NCBI GenBank assembly: GCA_011065235.1
Contig: JAAKFB010000127.1
Coordinates: 1-5,627, forward strand
Origin: Chlamydiota bacterium
Lineage (GTDB): Bacteria; Chlamydiota; Chlamydiia; Chlamydiales; Rhabdochlamydiaceae
DNA: 5,627 bases
Reading direction: 5' to 3'
Shown here: piece by piece, positions 1 to 5,017 of the stretch
Numbering within the stretch: the first letter of the stretch is position 1
Layout: each line of letters starts with the position of its first letter
Made by a program: the position numbers and the translations under genes
The notes under the pieces: generated by a model
Told to the model about the DNA's origin: nothing
Seen by the model: the letters and a program-made list of their open reading frames with translations, nothing else
The model's database searches: none

Positions 1-158
1 ACTTTTTGGGACTGAAGGCCTCGAGATATTTGCCCTCGGAGCGATTTATTTAAACAGGAAGGGGTTAAAAACCCCTTCCTGTTTAAATAAATCGCTAGTT
101 CGACCATCGGTCGAACGCCCCAGAGCAAATAGACGAGGCAAGCAGCCTCAAAAAGTTG
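1..158. repeat. Nested inverted repeat (two diverged head-to-head copies)
   Basis: The core is a perfect 24-bp inverted repeat (41-64 against 72-95) around a 7-base loop, TTAAAAA. Outside it the arms remain related in inverted orientation. ACTTTTTG at 1-8 pairs with 149-156, 9-23 matches 134-148 at about 10 of 15 positions, and TATTTGC at 27-33 pairs with 125-131. The right arm also contains its own hairpin (98-116). The whole block therefore reads as two diverged copies of one sequence meeting head to head, and the left copy may continue beyond position 1. It lies downstream of the minus-strand gene that ends at 180. No T-tract follows the stem on either strand, so a standard intrinsic terminator is not supported. 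An interspersed palindromic repeat or MITE-like remnant is the best reading; copy number in the genome cannot be judged here. Confidence 0.75.
98..116. repeat. Small perfect hairpin inside the right repeat arm
   Basis: GTTCGACC (98-105) and GGTCGAAC (109-116) form a perfect 8-bp stem around the 3-base loop ATC. The left copy of the surrounding repeat lacks this hairpin: there, GCG runs directly into ATTTATTT. It looks like a separate small insertion, or a segment deleted from the left copy. Confidence 0.7.
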
Positions 159-179
159 CAAAGTCGAGGTTACGAGCCC

Positions 180-1583
180 TTAGCTAGTGAGCGTCAGAAG
201 AAGCTCATGGTTCTTTCGCTTGGGATAGGTCTTAAACTCTTTGCAAAGAGCTTCCATTTCATCAAGAGGTACCTTTTCATGGGAAATATTGACCTGAAAT
301 TGTGAAATAAGTGTCGGAATCATCCTCAAAGAAATCAGTTTCTTTTTATCCACCTTGATAATGAAAAAAAAGGAACGGTCATTGCGGAGAATGGGATCAA
401 CAGCATAGTCATCAACGAGATCTCCCGTATCGTATAGAATCAGCTTTTTTTTATAGATTTCAACTCCCTGGAAAACATGGGCGCTATGACCATGCAGAAT
501 ATCGACTCCTAGATCGATTAAGGCATGCGCAAAAGAGCGAAAATCTGGCAAGGGTCTCTTTTGCATATTCGGTCCCCAATGCATCGAGAGGATCAAGAGA
601 TCAACCTGGGAGCGAAGAGCCGTGATGGAGGGAAGGAGAGATTCCAGGTCACCGACTTCTACAAAATGAGTCCCTGGATGAGAAGTTTTCGCCTTCCAAG
701 TGGGTTCATTATCGGTGCAGCCCAAAAAACCTACTTTGATCCCCTTTTTTTCTATGATGCAGGGGGCTTTCGCATCCGCCAGATCCTTTCCAGCGCCAAT
801 GTGAAGGATATGCGCTTGGTCAAGAGTTTGCACGGTTTCTACAAGTCCTTCCTCTGAAAAATCCAGAATATGATTATTCGCGACATTCACAACATGGATA
901 GGTCCTTCTATAAGAACGGAAACTTTTTCGGGATCCGCTTTAAAATTAAAGGTTTTAGTGACGATTGTCTCACTATGTGTCAATGTGGTTTCTAAATTGA
1001 CCAGATTACAATCCATCTGACGTAGGATGGGATGCAAATTCCCCCATACATAAGAAGGAGGATGCTCGTTTAAATAGGTATTGACAAGGCGACCGATCAT
1101 GAGATCCCCGCCCAAACCAAGGGTTAAAAAAGAACCTTTTTGCCACGTTTTGAGTTGACTTTCCATCTGCTCCGTATGTGATCCCAACCAAAAGAGTTGT
1201 CCACAGGTAGGACAAGACCAAAATTCTTTGATATTTTTTGGAACCTCTTCGGGCAAATCAACGGGAGGGGAAATTTTTTTAAGAAGAGCATTGCATTGGA
1301 GACATCTAGAAAAAGGGCTTAACAACCAATTCACAACCGCTTCTTCTTTTAATTGCTCAGCCCATTCATCAAGAGCTTCCCCTCTCAGGCAAATGACCGT
1401 TTTTCCCTCCGGGTCGAATTTTTCGAAATCCCGATCTCTTGTGATGAGAAGGCACTCTTCCTCAATCGCTTTTTTAAAGACTTGTCGATCTTGCAAAGGG
1501 GTATGGATGATCTCCGTATCGTAGCCGGCAACCCGGAGCCATTTTCCTAACTCTGCACACATTTGGTCGCAAATAAATTTCAC
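180..1583 (-). CDS. Mut7-C RNase domain fused to CapA/PGA-cap phosphoesterase-like domain
   Basis: This 467-residue protein has two domains. Residues 1 to about 147 match the Mut7-C (DUF82, PIN-like) family: an acidic D6 near the start, GKWLRVAGYDT at 13-23, LITRDRDF at 46-53, and a zinc ribbon from C94/C97 and C124/C127 followed by FWLGSH. Residues 153 to about 425 match the CapA/PGA-cap family of calcineurin-like metallophosphatases: GGDLMIGR (158-165), NLETTL (196-201), NVANNHILDF (233-242), HWGPN (335-339), GHSAHV (365-370) and YDTGDLVDDY (384-393). The start is GTG at 1583; it places D6 where the family expects it, but the ribosome site is weak. No signal peptide or membrane segment is visible, so a cytoplasmic protein is inferred, which is unusual for CapA proteins that act in capsule synthesis. 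The substrate is unknown. Family assignments are strong; RNase or phosphatase activity is inferred. Confidence 0.9.
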   Translation of the reverse strand: MKFICDQMCAELGKWLRVAGYDTEIIHTPLQDRQVFKKAIEEECLLITRDRDFEKFDPEGKTVICLRGEALDEWAEQLKEEAVVNWLLSPFSRCLQCNALLKKISPPVDLPEEVPKNIKEFWSCPTCGQLFWLGSHTEQMESQLKTWQKGSFLTLGLGGDLMIGRLVNTYLNEHPPSYVWGNLHPILRQMDCNLVNLETTLTHSETIVTKTFNFKADPEKVSVLIEGPIHVVNVANNHILDFSEEGLVETVQTLDQAHILHIGAGKDLADAKAPCIIEKKGIKVGFLGCTDNEPTWKAKTSHPGTHFVEVGDLESLLPSITALRSQVDLLILSMHWGPNMQKRPLPDFRSFAHALIDLGVDILHGHSAHVFQGVEIYKKKLILYDTGDLVDDYAVDPILRNDRSFFFIIKVDKKKLISLRMIPTLISQFQVNISHEKVPLDEMEALCKEFKTYPKRKNHELLLTLTS

Positions 1584-1689
1584 ACGAGCTCTTTCTGTAT
1601 TTTACACGTTTCCAAGGATACCAAAGTTTGGTTTTTGCAATAAAATTTAATTTTGCTCTTTGAGAAAATGTCTAGAAATTAGGCCAAAT
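1584..1689. promoter_or_regulatory. Divergent intergenic region with 11-bp palindrome
   Basis: About 106 bases separate the divergent starts of the RNase/CapA-like gene and the SGNH-like gene, so promoters for both should lie here. A perfect odd palindrome, CCAAAGTTTGG, sits at 1621-1631 and could be an operator. On the minus strand TAAAAT (1604-1599) could serve as a -10 box, but no good -35 box stands at the right distance. The stretch 1636-1660 is very AT-rich. No promoter can be fixed with confidence. Confidence 0.3.
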
Positions 1690-2763
1690 ATGCTTTATCT
1701 TCATTCCGTAAAAAATTTAGGTTTTATGATGGTTTCAGGTTACATTCATACTCTTGGTGACTCAACTTTAGACAATCTCTATTGGATGCTGCAAAATTTT
1801 GATATAAAAGATGCAAAGCTACATTCAGTCGAAGGAGTGCTGCAAACGCTGGCAGATGGATATAAAGTTGTCAGCCATGCTTATGATGGCTTCACCACTC
1901 AATCTGTTTTAGAGGGCGATAGAATTGGAGAGGTACTTCCTTCAGGACCAACGAAAGACTCCTACATGAGAGAGAGAAAAGGAAGCCAAGTCGTTCATCC
2001 TCTGGCAGACTTAGAACAAAATGTATCAAAAGCGGCTAATACCCCTCACTACATTGTGATTAGTGTAGGGGGGAATGATTTTAGAGCGAACTTTCAAAAT
2101 CCATGGCGTTTGCTTAAGGATATCCCGGAGATCCAAAAGCGCTATTTGCAAATTGTGGAGAAAGTTAGGAGTATACCAGGGCGGAACGTACAGCCCATTC
2201 TCGTGCTGCAATATCGCACGGATGCCAATCATGACCCCTATCTCATTTATCCCCTCTTAGGAATAATTGGAGTTGTTGCGATGATGTTTCACGTGACCTG
2301 CTTAGCGCTATTAACAGCTCCTGTTTGGATCATTGCGGGGAAAATTTCGATCTGGAAAGGTGGTCTAGCTTTCTTAACTGGCGCAGTGGGACTCCATCTA
2401 AGCCGAAAAAGCATTCCTTTATCCGTGACCAAAGACGTCTTCTTGGGAAAAAAGATTAGCATGGTGACTCTAGGAGCGCTCATGCAATCCTTTTATCAAC
2501 CGATTTTGGAGCAGGCAAAAAAAGATCGCATTCCTGTTTTGGATTTGTCAAATACATTCCATCCCTACCGAAAGTTATATGAACATGGTATTGAACCCAG
2601 TCAGGAAGGGGGTAAATTAATTGCTGAGGGAATCTATCATATTTTGAAACATCATGACTTTAGAAGTGAAAGTATGTTGTATTCTAAATCAAGCAAAAAC
2701 TCTATCTACACCGGTGTGACAAATAAAAATCCTTCAGCTTGGCGAGTCGCCTACCCACACTAA
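1690..2763 (+). CDS. SGNH/GDSL hydrolase-like protein with hydrophobic insert
   Basis: The protein has 357 residues if it starts at ATG 1690, which has AGG six bases upstream. Other possible starts are TTG 1660 (no ribosome site) and ATG 1726, with AGG four bases upstream and just before the conserved block. Block I is HTLGDSTLDN, with the presumed nucleophile S25. The later block SVGGNDFR (125-132) supplies the Gly and Asn of an SGNH enzyme. A very hydrophobic stretch at about 187-217, and a weaker one at 224-237, interrupt the fold before the C-terminal block. That last block reads HGIEPSQEGGKLIA (299-312), where the usual pattern is DxxH-P; the expected Asp and His appear as His and Glu. 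No signal peptide is evident. The last 25 or so residues lie beyond the hydrolase domain. An esterase or lipase-like role, possibly membrane-attached, is inferred; the substrate is unknown. Confidence 0.8.
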   Translation: MLYLHSVKNLGFMMVSGYIHTLGDSTLDNLYWMLQNFDIKDAKLHSVEGVLQTLADGYKVVSHAYDGFTTQSVLEGDRIGEVLPSGPTKDSYMRERKGSQVVHPLADLEQNVSKAANTPHYIVISVGGNDFRANFQNPWRLLKDIPEIQKRYLQIVEKVRSIPGRNVQPILVLQYRTDANHDPYLIYPLLGIIGVVAMMFHVTCLALLTAPVWIIAGKISIWKGGLAFLTGAVGLHLSRKSIPLSVTKDVFLGKKISMVTLGALMQSFYQPILEQAKKDRIPVLDLSNTFHPYRKLYEHGIEPSQEGGKLIAEGIYHILKHHDFRSESMLYSKSSKNSIYTGVTNKNPSAWRVAYPH

Positions 2764-2806
2764 GGGCCCGTAAAGATGAGAAAAGACCCGGAAAACCCTG
2801 CCCTTT

Positions 2807-2893
2807 GCTTAAGAGGGTGTATATGAATTCATTCCGCTGCCGAAAAAAATCTTGACTTTTGGCAGCAAAAGCAATTCGCATACACCCTCTAAG
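2807..2893. repeat. Long imperfect inverted repeat between convergent genes
   Basis: The arms 2812-2841 and 2861-2890 are inverted copies agreeing at 24 of 30 positions, with the outer 11 bases (AGAGGGTGTAT) and the inner GCTGCC identical. The pairing extends outward through CTTA/TAAG with one bulged A. The loop of about 19 bases is A- and T-rich. It lies in the 177-bp gap between the stop codons of the SGNH-like gene and cyoE, where it could act as a two-way transcription barrier. There is no clean T-tract directly after the stem. A palindromic repeat element or a MITE is the alternative. The rest of the gap holds only GGGCCC (2764-2769) and a T-run at 2932-2940. Confidence 0.7.
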
Positions 2894-2940
2894 ATAAATC
2901 GCGCTCGGCGTGTGAGGGTCAAGATTAAAAGCTTTTTTTT

Positions 2941-3819
2941 CTAGGTGCTGAAAGGAATCATGATGCAGAGCCCCATGACAACGACAAGAGATAGGGCAAA
3001 CATTTTGCGCGCCCACACTTGATCATTTTCGCATTTAAAGCCTCGGATACATAGCCAAAGCCAAGCAATACCAAGAAGCGCCACAGCAGCTAGGTACGCA
3101 TATCCTGTGTATCCAAATATTGTCAGCAGAGATGAAATTGCCATAAAGGCGCAAATATAGAGCAACATGTGGATTTTGGCTTTAGGAACACCCTTTTTAA
3201 TCGGCAAAATGGGGATCGATGCCGCGGTATAATCCTCGATCCGATAGATCGCGATCGCAAAGAAATGGGGCATTTGCCACATCGCCAACATGACAAAAAA
3301 GATTATGGCACCGAGATCAAGCTGATTGCTCACAGCACAATATCCCACAACGGGTGGTACAGCGCCTGCAACACTGCCGATAAGCGTTCCATGAACCGAG
3401 CGGTACTTCGAAAAACTATACAAAAACACATAAACGAAGAAACCGAAGAGAGCGATCATGACGGTTAGGAGATTGGCAAAAAAGGCCAATAGATAGACCC
3501 CTGCTGCCACGAGAGCGATGGCAAAAAGGATCGCGCGCTGAGATGAGATGATTCCTAATGCGAGCGCTCGGTTTTTTGTCCTATTCATCTTCTTATCATG
3601 ATCACGATCGATATAGTTATTGAAGACACAGGCAGATGCAATGACAAGTGAGATCCCCATCAGTGTTATGAAAAATAACCAGATGTTGAAATGCCCTTTC
3701 GATGCAAGGGCAAACCCACCTGCGGTTGTGATCACATTTCCAAAAATGATGCCGGGTTTCATGAGCAAACAATATGTTTTGGTTGCAAAGGTAAAAGCTG
3801 GTATTGAAAGTTTTTCCAT
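2941..3819 (-). CDS. cyoE: Protoheme IX farnesyltransferase (heme O synthase)
   Basis: The 292-residue integral membrane prenyltransferase attaches a farnesyl group to protoheme to make heme O, the cofactor of the bo-type oxidase encoded beside it. Residues 67-85 carry the family signature, NNYIDRDHDKKM followed by NRTKNRAL, with the Mg-diphosphate-binding aspartates D71, D73 and D75. The second conserved region is at about 138-160 (KYRSVHGTLIGSVAGAVPPVVGY), followed by WQMPHFFAIAIYRIEDY (181-197). Seven to nine hydrophobic segments and the overall length fit the UbiA/CyoE family. The start is ATG 3819, with AGGA nine bases upstream. Unlike compact cyoABCDE operons, the gene is separated from cyoD by 234 bases that carry a gene on the opposite strand. 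It may be transcribed from its own promoter in 3820-3882 or by read-through from cyoD. The CyoE call is firm; a CtaB-type name would describe the same activity. Confidence 0.95.
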   Translation of the reverse strand: MEKLSIPAFTFATKTYCLLMKPGIIFGNVITTAGGFALASKGHFNIWLFFITLMGISLVIASACVFNNYIDRDHDKKMNRTKNRALALGIISSQRAILFAIALVAAGVYLLAFFANLLTVMIALFGFFVYVFLYSFSKYRSVHGTLIGSVAGAVPPVVGYCAVSNQLDLGAIIFFVMLAMWQMPHFFAIAIYRIEDYTAASIPILPIKKGVPKAKIHMLLYICAFMAISSLLTIFGYTGYAYLAAVALLGIAWLWLCIRGFKCENDQVWARKMFALSLVVVMGLCIMIPFST

Positions 3820-3870
3820 ATCTTATTTTCCTAAAAATAGAATCCTATGTTAAGCAAAAAGAAAGAACTC

Positions 3871-3875
3871 AGGAG
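3871..3875 (+). promoter_or_regulatory. Ribosome binding site of the cysteine-rich lipoprotein gene
   Basis: AGGAG stands seven bases before ATG 3883, an ideal Shine-Dalgarno arrangement. It selects ATG 3883 over the in-frame ATG 3847, which would put a charged KKKELRR stretch ahead of the signal peptide. Confidence 0.75.
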
Positions 3876-3882
3876 ATTCTTT

Positions 3883-4050
3883 ATGAAAAAAATCCTTTTT
3901 TCCCTCATTGCATTGGCCCTCTGCTCCGCCATGGTTTCATGTAACAATAACACTAACGCTACACAAGGCCATAAAGCTAGTTGTAAACACTCTCCAGGCA
4001 CCTGTGGCTCGAGTTGCGACTGCGGTTCGAGTTGCGGTTGTAAGAGATAG
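3883..4050 (+). CDS. Small cysteine-rich lipoprotein, metallothionein-like tail
   Basis: The product has 55 residues. Residues 1-20 form a lipoprotein signal: MKK, a hydrophobic core (ILFSLIALALC) and AMVSC, a near-lipobox with the modified cysteine at C20. The predicted mature chain is only 36 residues and holds seven cysteines (C20, C34, C41, C45, C47, C51, C53). The tail CGSSCDCGSSCGCKR has the CxxxCxCxxxCxC spacing of metallothionein-type metal clusters, and K31, H30 and H36 lie near it. An 18-bp tandem repeat encodes the two GSSCxC units. The gene lies between cyoE and cyoD on the opposite strand, 63 bases from the cyoE start and 3 bases from the cyoD stop. I do not recognise a named family. 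A periplasmic or outer-membrane metal-binding or redox protein is inferred. The strong ribosome site and signal peptide argue that it is a real gene. Confidence 0.7.
   Translation: MKKILFSLIALALCSAMVSCNNNTNATQGHKASCKHSPGTCGSSCDCGSSCGCKR
4006..4041 (+). repeat. Tandem 18-bp repeat inside the cysteine-rich gene
   Basis: Units 4006-4023 and 4024-4041 agree at 14 of 18 bases, including an identical 10-base core, TCGAGTTGCG. Each encodes GSSC followed by D or G and then C. The cysteine cluster probably grew by duplication of this unit. Confidence 0.7.
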
Positions 4051-4053
4051 TGT

Positions 4054-4407
4054 TTATTCACGGTCAGCTGCATTTAACAACTCCCTCTTAGTAGGGATCA
4101 CATAATGCTTTAAATTGTGCATGATCCACAATGAGCCACCGAGGACAATGATCACAACTAATACCATAAAGAGAAAAGTGACCAAGTTCCAAGGCGGCTT
4201 AGACTCCAGGCCTAAGTGGAAGAAAAATACGAGTTGGATGAGAACCTGCGCCGTACCGAGGCCGAGAACCGTCAAGGTTAATGCTGTGCTAGTGAGATGG
4301 TATCGCGTGACAAGTCGATAGGCTGCCATCGTCAATAGAAGCGACAAGACGAACCCCAGGACAAGGGGTTTAAAGCTAACGTTCCATCCATGATGTCGAT
4401 CGAGCAT
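4054..4407 (-). CDS. cyoD: Cytochrome bo ubiquinol oxidase subunit IV
   Basis: The 117-residue small subunit of the proton-pumping quinol oxidase has three membrane helices at about 14-34, 42-64 and 74-97. E. coli CyoD is 109 residues with the same three-helix plan. Family-typical stretches are AQVLIQLVFFFHL (53-65) and the last helix ending LGGSLWIMHNL (89-99). The subunit carries no cofactor and supports assembly and stability of the CyoB metal centre. The start ATG follows the cyoC stop after one base, with a G-rich ribosome site inside the end of cyoC, so translation is likely coupled. Residues 100-117 form a charged tail longer than in E. coli. The stop lies 3 bases from that of the convergent cysteine-rich lipoprotein gene, leaving no room for a terminator between them. 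Confidence 0.93.
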   Translation of the reverse strand: MLDRHHGWNVSFKPLVLGFVLSLLLTMAAYRLVTRYHLTSTALTLTVLGLGTAQVLIQLVFFFHLGLESKPPWNLVTFLFMVLVVIIVLGGSLWIMHNLKHYVIPTKRELLNAADRE

Positions 4408-4408
4408 C

Positions 4409-5017
4409 TTAATTTCCCCCCATCAAATAGACTATAGTAAAGATGAAAACCCATATGATATTTAAGAACTGCCAGAACATCCTTAAACATGTTAGCCTCC
4501 TAAGGCTAACAGTCGTGATCCCCTGACGGCAAATGGGAATAATCAGGGCAACGGTCCACAGAAGTGCTAAGAACATATGGGCTCCATAGGTGCCAACGAG
4601 AGTAAAGAATGTCGATAGAGATGCATTGTTTGTCCAGCTATTGCCTCCCTCTAAGAATCGATGAAACTCAGTCAGTTCCATCCACATAAAGGCGATTCCT
4701 AACAAGAAGGTGATCGCAAACAGGAGGATTGTCCCATTTTTGTTTTTCCGATGGGCAAAGGCTCCCGCAAGTCCGCTTGTAAAGCTGCTGACAAGTAAAA
4801 TCAGCGTTTGGGTCAAAGCAAAAGGAAGATGGACGAGTTCACCAATAGGAGGTCCTCCAAACGTGTTGCGATGCAACACTAAATAAGTGGCAAAAAGGGT
4901 TGCAAACAAGATGAAGTCTGTCACTAGATAGGTCCAAAAACCAAAAACGGTTTTTGAGTAGGTATCGTGATGCGTGTCCGGATAGCTCTCATGAGGAGTT
5001 GTTGCAGGATCTGTCAT
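4409..5017 (-). CDS. cyoC: Cytochrome bo ubiquinol oxidase subunit III
   Basis: The 202-residue subunit III of the heme-copper quinol oxidase is about the length of E. coli CyoC (204). Five membrane helices are visible at about 25-47, 65-87, 96-117, 134-160 and 180-199. Family features include FGFWTYLVTDFILFATLFATY (about 25-45, the FWxYLxxD core), WMELTEF (112-118), YGAHMFLALLW (144-154) and the closing FTIVYLMGG. The last helix reads FWQFLNIIW (181-189), where E. coli has FWHFLDVVW, so a His and an Asp are replaced by Gln and Asn. The start ATG overlaps the cyoB stop in ATGA (5017-5014), with GAGGA four bases upstream. Subunit III stabilises subunit I and supports proton uptake; it binds no heme or copper. 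Confidence 0.95.
   Translation of the reverse strand: MTDPATTPHESYPDTHHDTYSKTVFGFWTYLVTDFILFATLFATYLVLHRNTFGGPPIGELVHLPFALTQTLILLVSSFTSGLAGAFAHRKNKNGTILLFAITFLLGIAFMWMELTEFHRFLEGGNSWTNNASLSTFFTLVGTYGAHMFLALLWTVALIIPICRQGITTVSLRRLTCLRMFWQFLNIIWVFIFTIVYLMGGN

Noticed and set aside
41..95. Intrinsic terminator for the RNase/CapA-like gene
   Set aside because: The stem is strong, but no T-run follows it on the minus strand (TCCGAGGGC) or on the plus strand (TAGTTCGAC), and the stem base is AT-rich. It is kept as a repeat instead.
525..857. Plus-strand open frame of 110 codons
   Set aside because: It lies wholly within the well-supported CapA-like domain on the other strand and resembles no protein family.
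1660..1689. TTG 1660 as the start of the SGNH-like gene
   Set aside because: There is no ribosome site upstream and the added residues match nothing. ATG 1690 or 1726 is better placed.
2852..2886. TTGACT as a -35 promoter box in the convergent gap
   Set aside because: The next possible -10 (TACACC) is 23 bases away and poor, and no gene starts downstream on that strand before cyoE's end.
2702..3016. Minus-strand open frame across the end of cyoE and the convergent gap
   Set aside because: It covers the cyoE tail in another frame, runs through the inverted repeat, and shows no ribosome site or recognisable domain.
3847..3882. Upstream ATG 3847 for the cysteine-rich lipoprotein
   Set aside because: It would put charged residues before the signal peptide and has no ribosome site, whereas ATG 3883 has AGGAG at ideal spacing.
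3908..4105. Plus-strand open frame overlapping the cysteine-rich gene in another frame
   Set aside because: It has no ribosome site or signal, and it runs into the end of cyoD antisense. It is a shadow of the lipoprotein gene.
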